A stretch of DNA of 64,000 bases, from contig NC_036456.1 of NCBI RefSeq assembly GCF_002775205.1, positions 21,510,968 to 21,574,967 of the forward strand, read 5' to 3'. The stretch comes from Xiphophorus maculatus (lineage: Eukaryota; Chordata; Actinopteri; Cyprinodontiformes; Poeciliidae). The notes below the pieces were generated by a model, which worked only from the letters and a program-made list of their open reading frames with translations, had not been told where the DNA came from and ran no database searches. Positions 11,072 through 21,275 of the stretch are shown one piece after another; the stretch's first letter is position 1, and each line of letters begins with the position of its first letter. The position numbers were made by a program, and so were the translations under genes.

Positions 11072-12320
11072 CAGGGGTATTCAAGAAAACTGTGAGGAGG
11101 TCCTGTTCAAAGAAATTTCCTCAAGCAGAGGTCCGCAATATCGTCTATTTGCAGTATGACAATATCGGAATACATGGTGTTAAAAAAAATAATAATACAG
11201 GTTAAAATAATTTCAAAAAAGTTTATTAGCACTGAAACACAGGATAACATTGTGTGGCTGCAGTTTAAATTAAAAATAACTAAATTATGTATTCAAAAAT
11301 AAAGAAAGTGCTTAAGACAAAATAGCAGCTTCAGTTTCCTTTTGTTTGAACAATCTCAATATTTCTGCTCAACAAAACAACTCTCAAAACACCTGAACTA
11401 TTTCTCTTACAGATTTCTCTTACATCTGTCTTCCCCCAATTTCCCTTGCTCAGTGTGAGAATTGAGCTTTGGCTTGCCCTGCCAACATTTTAAATCTGGG
11501 CTTGAAGGAGGTCAGGGCCATTCTCATGCACATGTGCAGATGCTCATTGGTGAGCTTGGAACGATATTTTTGTTGTGTATGTTTGTTGTGCGCTGAAAGC
11601 ACGGCTTAATACCCTGGTGGACTGATCATATTGGGCAGTGAGACTTCGAATTTTCTGCGTCCGGAGTTCGGACTTAGGGGGGTATGATTGGTCAAATGCT
11701 TTGTGCTTAGTCTCATAGTGACGCTTGACATTGGCACTTTTAATAAGTGCCACGGTTTCGGAGCATGTGAGGCACACTGGTTTCGTGCTCGCGGGTGGAA
11801 GAATGAACATGTATGCATCAGTCCATTCCGTGTTGAACGCTCGATTTTCGGCATCTACTTTTCTCTTTTTAGAAAGCGCCATAGTGTTTGCACCTCTTCT
11901 GACTGTAATTCACGCCCTGCCTTCCTGTATCACCTCCCTGCGTTTCTCGCTTCAATCGCTTTTCGCTCGCCTTTCACCTCCTCTTCCTTATATCACACTG
12001 CGTGGATGTCTGTGCCTGGCTACAAACCTCTGCTTCGGTTTGCTCATACAACTCGCTCTGAGTTCAAGCTGGCGATTTGATTCGCTAGTTGAACCACGTG
12101 GTTAGTATGACTCGCACGCGATTGGTTTGTAGCTTCCAATCCTTGCTCAGAGCAGTGCTGGTAAAAGCACTTTAGTCAGATAGGGAAAAAAATAAATGCT
12201 CCGGTTTAAAATTAATTCTCCCGTCAAAATTAACAAATATTTTAACAATTTATTCCGGGTCCGGATGGGATGGCATATGGGTCCGTATCCGGACCGAGGT
12301 CCGTTGGTTGCGGACCACGG
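11072..12320 (-). mobile_element. Second hAT element (GTF2IRD2-like), internally deleted, 8-bp target duplication
   Basis: The element starts 'caggggtattcaag' and ends 'ttgcggaccacgg', with imperfect inverted ends. It is flanked on both sides by 'tactagag' (11064-11071 and 12321-12328), the 8-bp duplication expected for hAT. It carries only the N-terminal BED-finger coding region (11544-11882, minus), so most of the transposase is missing. It lies against the 5' end of the LINE at 10329-11062, sharing its target bases. Confidence 0.85.
11544..11882 (-). CDS. hAT transposase N-terminus with BED zinc finger
   Basis: The frame starts MALSKKRKVDAENRAF and includes 'CLTCSETVALIK...VKRHYETKHK', a BED-type C2-HC finger. 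This matches the N-terminus of the vertebrate GTF2IRD2/hAT-Charlie-type transposases (KKRKVDAENR...FNTEW). About 100 residues are recognisable before the frame runs out at '...FSAQQ'. The catalytic core is absent from the window. Confidence 0.82.
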   Translation of the reverse strand: MALSKKRKVDAENRAFNTEWTDAYMFILPPASTKPVCLTCSETVALIKSANVKRHYETKHKAFDQSYPPKSELRTQKIRSLTAQYDQSTRVLSRAFSAQQTYTTKISFQAHQ

Positions 12321-12509
12321 TACTAGAGTATCTTAAAGAGACACTACACAATTACGGCTGTTACAGCGCCTGACTACAGCCAAATATGGTAATAGGCAAT
12401 CAGAAAGGTTCTGCTGAGGAGGCCGTGTGTGTGAATGCGGCCCAGCCTCACCCAGACTCTACCTCCAGCGGCCCCCGGGTAAATTGAGTTTGAGACCCCT
12501 GACTTACAT

Positions 12510-13220
12510 GGTATCAGCATCAGATGTACACAAACCTGAAAAACTTGAAGAAGCCAATCCAGGTTGCTTCCATACTTACAGAAAGGACGGGGGAAAAAAG
12601 AACAATTAAAAATAAAAACAAACAACAAAAACAAAAATAAAAAAAACACATTAGGGGTTCTCCATCAGTTCCAAATAGTTTATCATATTATCCAGTTCTT
12701 CTGCATCTTGTTCTTTGTCCATGAATTGTAGAGATAAGAAGAGGAGGCAGAGTTCCTTGTGAAAAGTGAGGAAAGATTGTTTGGCTTTAAGAAAACCACA
12801 TTTGTGAATGAAAAACTTGATAATTATTACATTTAGTAGCCTTTCAAATTTCTTTTCTTTTCTCAGAGTCCCAAAAATGTTTCTTAGAAAATTCAGGTAA
12901 GTTTGGAGATTTAGGGAAAAGCCAGTAGTGAACATTATAACAGAAAACTTTGCAATAAACATTCATAGAAAAGATGTTCAGTCGGCTCGATATCACAAAA
13001 TAAACAAGTTTTATCATCAATAGCAAATCAAAGTCTAAGGATTCCTTAGAGGGAAAAACACCTGAAAAGGTTTTAAAGTGGACTTTCTGGAGGAAGATTT
13101 AAATAATTTGTTCTAATTTTAACTATTTGAACCTTTGAATAGAAATGAGATATAAAATTTGGATTTGATACAAAAGGAAACAAAGTCCTAGTAAAGCATT
13201 CCCTAATTTTTGAGTTTTTT
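12510..13220 (-). mobile_element. L1/Tx1-type LINE ORF2 C-terminal remnant
   Basis: Two overlapping minus-strand frames (13026-12844 and 12962-12651) give a segment 'IIKFFIHKCGFLKAKQSF' that resembles the 'HIHKC.....PSF' C-terminal signature of fish L1/Tx1-like ORF2. The frame is broken. It is the upstream (5') part of the fragment whose poly(A) end is at 7207-7240. Confidence 0.55.
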
Positions 13221-13609
13221 AGTTTATTATCTGTGGTAGCCAGCAATGGTATTCTGAGCCCCCTAGATCTAGGCTCTGTGTTTTCGCAAGAGTATTTCTC
13301 CGAGTGAATCCTCTCGTGTTTTTTCCCCGTCTTCAGGTGTTCCCTTTCGAGACGCCTTGGATTTTCCAGTGACGGTCAAGTCTGGTTCCCCTATTGGACT
13401 CTCTCCCTCGTGACGCCGTGGACCGTACCCACTGGTTGCCCGAGTTCCGTCTTCTACTTCCCCGTTGGGTTACACGTCTTCCCTGGTTTCCTCCGGCTGG
13501 TTGCCGAACCGCTTCTCTGTCTCCGGTCTGCCCGAACTTACCTGCCCGCCCTCCGCCGCGCCTCCACGGACTGCTCCCTCCAGACTGAGTTTTCTCATCC
13601 CCCCAGGTA
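13221..13609. repeat. GC/pyrimidine-rich segment, possible LTR or LINE 5' UTR fragment
   Basis: The segment is C/T rich with several 'ttgcccgagtt' and 'gcctccacgg' type stretches that resemble parts of the solo LTR at 62940-63684 (for example 'gttgcccgagttcc' in both). It has no convincing coding frame. It may be a decayed LTR of the same type. Confidence 0.3.
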
Positions 13610-13610
13610 T

Positions 13611-14725
13611 AGGGTGACCAGACGTCCTCTTTTTCCCGGACATGTCCTACTTTTCAGACCTAAAAAGATGTCCGGGGGGAATTTAAAAATCGTCCGGGAT
13701 TTTGGTCAACTGCCTCAAAACACTGTTGCGGAAAGTGCCTCCACTGTATGTGATGATAGCTCAGTAAGTGGTGTGTATGTTGAGTGTAGTTGAGCGAGAT
13801 GTGTGGCAGCCGTCCTCCGGTCCGAAGGGGGGCGCTGCGTGCTGTAAACAAGAAGAACCGGGAGGCTGGGGAAGCGAAGAAGAGACAGTATGTGTGAGGG
13901 GTGAGCGCAGCCGACGACCAGAGCAGTGGCTAAAGGAAAAACCCTGTTAACTTCCAACTGTAAGCTGGCGCTATTAAAAAAGTAAACTTGTAGCCACCTT
14001 CGTGCCACCGTGTGGTTCATGTTCAAGGCGTATGAAGGAGTTAACCCCGAAGTAGACTTCACTTCGGCCCTGGAGGAAGAACTCCCCTGTGTCCTCCGAC
14101 CACGGTCAGAAGACTGAGCAGGAAAGGTTAACAACACATTACATAGCTTACAGTGCATTGTGATTACATTGCCACTCCGTTCCACTATTCCATTCCAGGT
14201 TTCTTTGTATGGCAAATTAGTCACGCCCTTCTCCCCAAATCCAATCACGTTGCATTATGTGTGCGAGTGTGTGTGGGAAAAGTAAAGATAGCTGAGTTGA
14301 CTTGTACACCGGCTGCTAGACTAGTTAAACCTTAAGGCGATAGCACATGTGTGTCCGCCGATTCTACGGCAAAAATGCCTAAACCAAAGTGTACGTTTAC
14401 GGAGGAATTAAAGAAAAGATTCCCGTGCTTTCGTCAAGGTCGTGATCCCTATGAGGCGGAGTGTTTGACGTGTAAGGCAGGACACTTATGTGTCTGTGGC
14501 AAATAAAGGTGCCAACGACCTGCAAGTGCAAGTGAATTCAGCAAAGCACGCGAAAGCAGCCAGGGGCAAAAGCTCTTCGGCTAAAGTCACAGATTTCTTT
14601 GTGACAAAGTCAGACAGTGCAGCCGTCACTGCAGCAGAAGGCAGCTTTGCTTTCCATACTGTTAAGCACCACGAAAGCTACCGATCAATGGACTGCACGT
14701 CTATGTTGTTAAAAACTCAAAAACT
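13611..14725 (+). mobile_element. 5' part of a hAT element with 'agggtgacca' end, cut by a LINE
   Basis: The left end 'agggtgaccagacgtcc' matches the ends of the MITE at 40433-40802. A hAT-type transposase N-terminus starts at 14374 (MPKPKCTFTEELKKRF), with Cys residues of a zinc finger and the later motif '[19 protein letters not shown]'. There is a frameshift near 14480. A LINE begins at about 14726, and no 3' half of this hAT was found in the window. Confidence 0.7.
14374..14725 (+). pseudogene. hAT transposase N-terminal fragment, frameshifted and truncated
   Basis: Reading from ATG 14374, the protein begins MPKPKCTFTEELKKRFPCF, then 'CLTCKAG'. A frameshift near 14480 moves the reading to the frame that contains 'VANKGANDLQVQVNSAKHAK' and '[20 protein letters not shown]'. 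This order is that of a hAT-family transposase before its catalytic core. It is cut at about 14725 by a LINE. Confidence 0.72.
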
Positions 14726-16210
14726 GCCTCCAACATTCCAGTGCCAAAGAAACCTCAAGTCACCTCTTTCAACGATTACCGGCCTGTGGCACTGACTCCC
14801 ATCATGATGAAGTGCTTTGAAAGGCTGGTAAAAGAACACATCGTCTCCAGACTCCCCTCCACATTCGACCCGTTCCAGTTTGCCTACCGCCGAAACCGCT
14901 CCACTGAGGACGCCATCTCCTCCGCCCTACACCTGAGCCTGGCTCACCTGGAGGAGAAGAACACTCATGTGCGGATGTTGTTCCTGGACTTCAGCTCAGC
15001 GTTCAACACAATCATCCCACAGCATCTGGCAGGAAAACTGGGACACCTGGGCTTCAGCACCCCCCTGTGCAACTGGCTGCTAGACTTCCTCACCGACAGA
15101 CCTCAGTCAGTCCGGATCGGACAACACACCTCCGATGTCATCACCCTCAGCACAGGCTCCCCTCAGGGCTGCGTCCTGAGCCCTCTGCTGTTCACTCTGA
15201 TGACACACGACTGCGCCCCCAGGTTCGCCACCAACCACATGGTGAAGTTCGCGGACGACACAACGGTGGTGGGCCTCATCAGAGACGACAACGACCTGGA
15301 CTACAGAGAGGAGGTGGAGCAGCTGGTGGACTGGTGCAGAGACAACAGCCTGATCCTGAACGTTGACAAGACGAAGGAGATGATCGTGGACTTCAGGAAG
15401 AACCGGCCCAGCCACGCTCCACTGCTCATCAACAGCTCGGCTGTGGAGGTGGTCAGCAGCACCAAACTCCTGGGGGTGCACATCACTAACGACCTCACCT
15501 GGACTCTGGACACCTGTTCTGTTCACCTGGACGTGAACACCACGTCTCTGGCCAAGAGGGCACAGAAACGTTTGTATTTCCTGCGGAGGATGAGAAGAGC
15601 ACACCTGCCCCCGCCCATCCTCAAGACGTTCTACAGAAGCACCATAGAGAGCATTCTGACCAGCTGCCTCTCTGTGTGGTGTGGAAGCTGCAGCGCCTCC
15701 AACTGGACGAACGTGAGGAGAGTGGTGCGGACAGCAGAGAGGATCATCGGGGCCCCCCTTCCCTCCATTCAGGACATTTCATCCCAGCGCTGCGTGTCCC
15801 GAGGCCGAAACATCGTCAGTGACCCCTCACACCCCCACCATGGACTGTTCTCCCTGCTGCCCTCTGGAAAGAGGTTCTGCAGCATCCGGTGCAGGTCCAC
15901 CAGGTTCTGAAACAGCTTTTTCCCATTTGCTATCAGACTGCTGAACTCTTAACTGGACTGCACTTAAAATCTGGTCTCCACTTTATACCTTGCACATGTA
16001 CAGAGCTAAATAACTTCTATTTTACTGTCATTACTGCACTTTATATTTTATATTTATATTCATATTTTATACTGTATTTTATTTTATTCTGGAGTAACCT
16101 CACAACATTGGAAGCTCAAAACATTGTCCTGAGCCGTATGCAACAAAATTTTGTTCTGTATTCACCCTGTGCATGCAAAATGACAATAAAGTCAGTCTAA
16201 GTCTAAGTCT
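14726..16210 (+). mobile_element. 5'-truncated LINE (L2/Rex-type) with reverse transcriptase
   Basis: The frame 14741-15910 encodes a LINE reverse transcriptase: '[20 protein letters not shown]', '[11 protein letters not shown]', '[13 protein letters not shown]', the catalytic '[10 protein letters not shown]', then the C-terminal '[10 protein letters not shown]' and 'SLLPSGKRF' motifs. The endonuclease part is missing. The 3' UTR ends in 'gacaataaagtcagtctaag' with a TCTAAG repeat at 16190-16212. The reading frame is open from its truncation point to a stop at 15908-15910. Confidence 0.92.
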
Positions 16211-16860
16211 AAATTGAATTCTACTCTGAATTGTAGAGTATAACTAATAACTTTCCTTTTTTGGTCTAAATGAAAATAATGTAAATGAGCAACTTCTATT
16301 TTAATTTATTAGGCCCTCTATCATTTGCGTGTGCTGAAAAACAACAATGTAAAACAAACTAAACTTTGATTTTTTTTCTCCTTAAAGAGAAATTGTGTCC
16401 TACAGAACGAACAAACATCAGTTGTTCCTGTTCATCCAGGGGCTGCAAAAGAAGAGAAGATATGGAAGTAAATATGTGCCATCAGAATTTGAATAAAAAT
16501 TGCCTCTGAAATTTGAATGTTGTATATTAGTGCTTACTTTTTCAGTGTTAAAATAAATTCAGAATATATTTTTAACCTAAACAAAATTCAGTGTCATTAT
16601 TTGTACATGAAAAAAAAAAATCAGTATCATTATTTGTACATGGTTGCAATTTTCATTTATTAAAAAAATTCACATTCCTATTTCAAAGTGATCAAATTTT
16701 CAATAAACATATTTTTCGTAGTTTAAATTTTCAGTGTTAAAAAATTCAGCATATAAAAAATATCAACTTTTCAAAATTCAAATGCAATAATTTCAGTGTC
16801 CTCCAATTCAACTTGCTCAAATTTGCTGTCTCAAATTCAGCGTCTAAAAATTCGCTGTAA
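16211..16860. repeat. AT-rich stretch with recurring 'attcagtgt' motif
   Basis: No gene is seen. The motif 'aaattcagtgt' or close variants recurs at irregular spacing (about 16540, 16580, 16720, 16790, 16840), and 'atcattatttgtacatg' is directly repeated near 16595 and 16625. Such subterminal motif clusters are common in DNA transposon ends, and this may be the 5' end of an element that includes the gene at 16982. Confidence 0.4.
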
Positions 16861-16981
16861 AAATGGCGAGGTTACTTCAGGTCACAGACATTAGCAATGG
16901 ATGTCAGATTCCAGGACCCAGCTAATCACGTGACGCAACCGTCATATTGAAGAAATACCAGCGTCACCGAGGCTGGCGACC

Positions 16982-18000
16982 ATGGAGGCGACCGCAAACC
17001 CAACGGTGAGTTTAATGCTTTCATATTTCTGTAGTATATTTTATTTTGCGCATGAAGTTTGATACATTATCTTAAAGCTTGATTTAAAACACGGTTTTCG
17101 GCCGTTGTTCATCTTACACCATGTAGTGCTGCCATATTACTTCTAGCTACCTACTAGCCCCCCCAGCCCCTACCCGCTGCCCCACACCCAATTTACCCCG
17201 TTTTATTTCAAAAAGAAATACCACTTGCGCCAAGTCTAGAATCTTGAAAGAGAACTGATGGGTGGCGACTTTCTGGGTTGTTTGATGTTGTCTTAGGTGA
17301 GACTGAGACAGGCAGTCTTAGTAAAGTGTAATTTTTCAGGAGATGCTACCGCTAATGTACTAAGCTAATATGGCTGCTGCCTTGTGGGCTTCAAGGAGGG
17401 GCTGTGATAACTACCGACATTAATTATAACCACAACCCCATTCTGTTCAGCTACTGTATTGTTCAGGTGACTTCATCTATGAATTAATTAAGAAATTTAT
17501 TGTCATTACAACATCATCCAAAATACTGCTTCTCTTATCTGACAAATGTTGATATACAATATTAATTTACATTCTTTTTACTTTGCGGTATAAAACCTCG
17601 TTCTGTTACCTAGCAACACTACAAACAACTCTCTTTGTTTTTTCAATTGATCTTAACTCATTTTCAAGAAAAATATATGCTTGTAAGTACATCTGTTAAC
17701 TTATTTTAGATTAAATATCATAATTTAATTTATATTACTGTGATTTCTCAATACTGACCTACTGATTTCAAAATACTTTTTTATTTTACTGACAATTTTT
17801 TTGACATGTTTTTTTTTTTCTCTCTTTTCAAGGAACTTTTGCTGGATCATATTTTTGATAGACTCCGTGATCGTTTGGAGCATGTCCTTGAACGTATGCC
17901 CCTGGATCTGGATTTCCTGGACTTTATCTGCACTCAAGAACTAGTTTTTTTAAATCCAGAATCAGTTAGGATTGCCGCCACAGCTAGAGGATCAGACTGA
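16982..18000 (+). CDS. Hypothetical two-exon gene (63 residues)
   Basis: Exon 1 (16982-17005) reads MEATANPT and ends at a consensus donor 'acg|gtgagt'. Exon 2 starts after 'ctcttttcaag' at 17833 and runs in phase 0 to a TGA at 17998-18000. The product has a predicted amphipathic region (LLLDHIFDRLRDRLEHVLER) followed by an acidic stretch. A CpG-bearing stretch precedes the ATG. I recognise no domain. It may be the first coding exons of a mobile element or a host gene; the splice pair is good but unconfirmed. Confidence 0.35.
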
Positions 18001-18189
18001 CGTTTCCTTCTGTGCAGTCCCGTTCTGTTTAGGATCCTGCTCAGAGTGTGCATGCTATTATTGGTTTCAACCACAGTGCAAAGCAGCATCCGTATCTCCG
18101 TGTTTTAGGCTAAACATGAAGGGAAACTCGACCAAGTCCTGTTAGCCACTGTACTAGCCTAGCATAATACCGCCACTTCCTGGACATAA

Positions 18190-18268
18190 AATTATCACGT
18201 TTATACAAGATGCGTATCACGTTTTAACAAGATAACTATCACGTTTTAATAAGATACGTATGACGTTA
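18190..18268. repeat. Short tandem repeat, ~22-bp unit, about 4 copies
   Basis: The unit 'tatcacgttttaacaagata' (with variants tatacaagatgc and taataagatacg) repeats about four times, the last copy ending in 'tatgacgttataacgtgatg', which is partly self-complementary to the unit. Confidence 0.65.
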
Positions 18269-18269
18269 T

Positions 18270-18923
18270 AACGTGATGTGCTCGATTTTTCCCCCCTGGA
18301 TCATAGCAATAAGCTTCCATACCAGTTTCAAAATTCACCTGTTATGAAAAAAATTCACCAGTTATGAAATGTAAAGCAAAATGCTGATCATGTTACCACA
18401 AAAGGTGAATTTTAGTGTCTTTATGGTAGACATGTTTAAGAACTAAAATGTTCTAAATTTGTAATTTGATTGTTTTTTCTTTACTCAAAAGGAACCTAGT
18501 AGGTACATTTGTACATTGTTCTAGGACTTTCAATTTCTTGCATTATGTAAGAGCCAGTTAATGGGGAATTCATATAGAATAATAATTTAGATTCATGATT
18601 CATTCATGATAGATTTAAGAAATTCATGATGAGTATATTTTCTAGTATGTATAACTTAGTTAATATAAAGGGATACTTTTATTGTGAAAAGTATTTTTGG
18701 CTTCCACTACGTAAATTGAAGTTAAAGCCTGTCAGTAAAATTCCACTGGATGCAGTTAATTGTCCGAGACACGTGTGCACGTAGTTTAACGGATTCGGTC
18801 AATGTGGAGCTTTTGTGAAATATGAACAGTTTGTTTGCACTCAGTTAGAGAAGAAAGGCAACTTTGAAGCAAGTGCTTTAAACTTTGTGCCTGCTTACTG
18901 CACATTAACTCCGCGATTATAAG
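18270..18923. other. No gene seen; possible 5' leader of the gag-like ORF
   Basis: The stretch is AT-rich. 'aaaattcacc' and 'gttatgaaa' recur at 18335-18375. The final 150 bases before 18924 could be the leader of the gag-like ORF. Confidence 0.3.
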
Positions 18924-19148
18924 ATGGCTGACGGAGATACTGACACGCGTGGCGTGGATAAATTGGAACAGAAGAGAGAGCGCAAGCTAACTGAGAAGGG
19001 CGCTGAGGAGAGATTACAACGGTTCATAGGATTAAGAAGACGAACGTTAGCCACTCTAACCAGCCAAATTAAAGAGAAAGAGACATTGAAGTCTGATGCT
19101 CAAAATGTGGAAAGTGTTCAGCTTATGATGGAGGGTGATTTTGTGTAA
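18924..19148 (+). pseudogene. Gag-like N-terminal ORF, cut by an LTR
   Basis: The 74-residue frame begins MADGDTDTRGVDKLEQKRER and is charged, with KGAEERLQRFIGLRRRTL. It resembles N-termini of gag-like proteins of fish LTR elements, which carry a similar short charged start. It ends within the first bases of the LTR at 19144, so the minus-strand gypsy element appears to have inserted into it. The family call is tentative. Confidence 0.4.
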
Positions 19149-20832
19149 CCTCGATAATCGTGATCGCTCAGTTCAACTCAGTTCTGCGTTGTGTGAATAA
19201 GGGCCAGGAGACAGGATGAGATGAAATGATTTTTTATCTGTATGGAACAGAATAACGACTGATCAGGAATCAGGTTCATCACAGCGGGTACAGCACCTTA
19301 CGAGGAATAGTATTTCATGTTAGCATCAAGCTAACATAACATTTTACCAGAGCGTTAAACTCAGTGAACCTACCTCGCGCTCATCTCTCATGAACTGGCA
19401 ATGAGATATCTGTGTTCAGTATATTTAACACTGCCAACCACCAGAAGGGGGTGCTGTTTCACCCATTACACATGAACCCAAACTTGGAAGTAATGACAAG
19501 TGGAATTCTATACAACATTAACTATGTTTAGGCCTGTCGCGATAAACGATAAATCGATTAATTGTAGGATAAATTAAAACTATCGACGTCATTTTAATTA
19601 TCGGCACTATCGTCTCTTCCGACCTTTTTCTCTTTCAGCTAATGAGACTGAATGAAAAAAGGCTCAACTCCGGTGCTCTCCACTGACCCTCCCTTCCTCA
19701 TTTCCTTAATGTAAAGCCCAGTGCACACTATGATCTTAGAGCTGCCAGCCGATTGTCGGCCCATTTTCAAAACCTGACAGACCACACATTAGCCGACAGA
19801 AATCCTTGGTATAACGGTTCGATCGGGTTCGGTCCTGCCGTGTGGTGTCCAACAATGGGCACAAAATAATGGCTACAAGTCCAGTGAACTAATTTTAAAA
19901 CCAGGCATTAATCAATGCTTTACTACAATCTACCTGCAATGCATGTGGCTAGTGTCAGCGTAAAGTCCTGACTGAATGAAAATCATTAGAACCTATTTAC
20001 GTCACGTTAACGAAGAACAGCTGAAAAGTTACCGGGTTTATCAACTGCGGTAGCAATTTCGCTCCAGCTCCTCCTCTTGTCATTTCTATATTCTTTGCAT
20101 GTTGAATAAACATTAATGTTGTTTCCACATATCATCTCCAATGTCCGCTGGACTTCCGGTTGCGCCGTGTCAGCTGTTTGGGATTCCCCTCCGTAATTTC
20201 CCCTCAGAAAGGAGAATCCAGCTTTCTGATTGGCTGCCTGTCACATTCAACAGGCTGCGTTAAGATCCCAGTCGGGGAAAAACCCTGATTTGGATCAGAG
20301 CGGCAACGAAGATCTACCATAACACTCCACACAATCTTAGAAAGACCAACATTTTAAGATTGTTGTATGGGGAAAAATAGGAGCAAAAAATCATGTAGTG
20401 TGAACTATTGCATCAGGTAGTCGATGGGCCCATCTTCTCTATTTAAATCTAATTATTACTGAAGGGCAACATAATATACAGACTTCATAATCTGCACTCT
20501 TTTGGTTGAATGCAGTATTTATTTCCACTTTGGCTTTATGTTGTTTAGTTGTTTTTTTTTCCAAGTGCATTTTTTGTTAATGGAGACTGAGAATCCATTT
20601 TATTTTTGTTTTTGGTTGTTTTGTTTATTTAGTTTATCAGCTCCAGTGTTAAATGTTCTTTTGAAAATAAAGTGTATCTATCTTTGGCAGGAAATCACAT
20701 GCATTATTACGTCATTTCCATTAAATCAGTGTAAAAAGGTCTTCAAACAATATTATCGTTTATCACAATAATTTTTGAGACAATTAATCACTCAGCAAAA
20801 TTTGCTATCGTGACAGGCCTAACTATGTTACA
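19144..20832 (-). mobile_element. 3' LTR of the gypsy element, split by a hAT
   Basis: The LTR reads 'tgtaacctcgataatcg' at its plus-strand left end and '...ctatgttaca' at its right end, giving inverted TGTAAC/GTTACA ends. Its own DNA is 19144-19528 plus the last bases up to 20832, about 388 bp. It directly abuts a polypurine tract on the minus strand (20833-20841, plus-strand 'ctccctcct') before the gypsy internal region. A 5' LTR was not found to the right of 26802. Confidence 0.75.
19529..20821. mobile_element. 1.29-kb non-autonomous hAT with 8-bp target duplication
   Basis: Its ends are 'taggcctgtcgcgata' and the complement of 'taggcctgtcacgata', flanked by 'actatgtt' at 19521-19528 and 20822-20829. 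The 8-bp duplication and the end type indicate hAT. I see no transposase; the open frames inside are short and featureless. It sits in the gypsy LTR, 11 bases from the LTR edge. Confidence 0.9.
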
Positions 20833-21275
20833 CTCCCTCCTGCTGAATTCCACTTGCCCCATTACAACAAACAAAACAAAAATAGAAAAAGCAAGAAAGA
20901 TAAAGAAAAAAAAAATATATAGTAAAACCACAGGTACAAACGCACAAAATGGAGTAAGAACTCTATTCAAATGCACAGGAAACCAATACACAACCACCGT
21001 TTCCAAAGTCACTTGTGAGGTACAATCACATCGAATTTACAGTTACAAATACCCAGTCACTTAGACTATCCCATGAGGATCAGCATGAGAAAAGGCTGGC
21101 CAGACCCCACCTACATACATAGGGAAAAAAAATATGCCCATTTACATATTTTGTTAATATGCAACTGCAACCTCACCTCGCAAATAGCAAAACAAACATG
21201 AAATATCAAAATTGTTACAAAACCTCAAGGTCAAAATTGAAACAAACAAAACCGAGTTTTATAAGTAAGAACTCA
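20833..21275 (-). other. Gypsy 3' untranslated region and polypurine tract
   Basis: This lies between the pol stop codon and the 3' LTR. On the minus strand it ends in 'agcaggagggag' directly before the LTR start TGTAAC, the expected primer site for plus-strand DNA synthesis. No env-like frame is seen. Confidence 0.6.

Larger units (their letters stand above)
7582..12365 (-). mobile_element. Solo gypsy-type LTR, broken into three pieces by later insertions
   Basis: The LTR starts 'tgtaacgcttggg' at 7582, ends '...ggctgttaca' at 12365, and is flanked by the 4-bp repeat gcgc (7578-7581 and 12366-12369). Its own DNA is 7582-7862, 10301-10328 and 12321-12365, about 350 bp in total. The right-hand part matches 43428-43507, which sits beside the polypurine tract of the minus-strand gypsy pol at 43861-46317, so this is a solo LTR of that family or a close relative. 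No internal retroelement DNA is present. Confidence 0.75.
7241..12501. mobile_element. 5.26-kb hAT element with perfect ends and 8-bp target duplication
   Basis: The left end 'caggggtctcaaactc' (7241-7256) and the right end (12486-12501) are perfect 16-bp inverted repeats. Both sides are flanked by the 8-bp direct repeat 'acttacat' (7233-7240 and 12502-12509), the hallmark of hAT insertion. Most of the interior is later insertions: a solo LTR, a Tc1 element, a LINE and a second hAT. The remaining hAT DNA (7241-7577 and 12370-12501) has no transposase, so the original copy was short and non-autonomous. Confidence 0.92.

Noticed and set aside
13715-14248. Minus-strand 177-codon frame
   Set aside because: It lies in the 5' region of the hAT element, has no recognisable domain and opposes the transposase direction.
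15107-15604. Minus-strand 165-codon frame inside the LINE
   Set aside because: It is a shadow of the reverse-transcriptase frame on the other strand.
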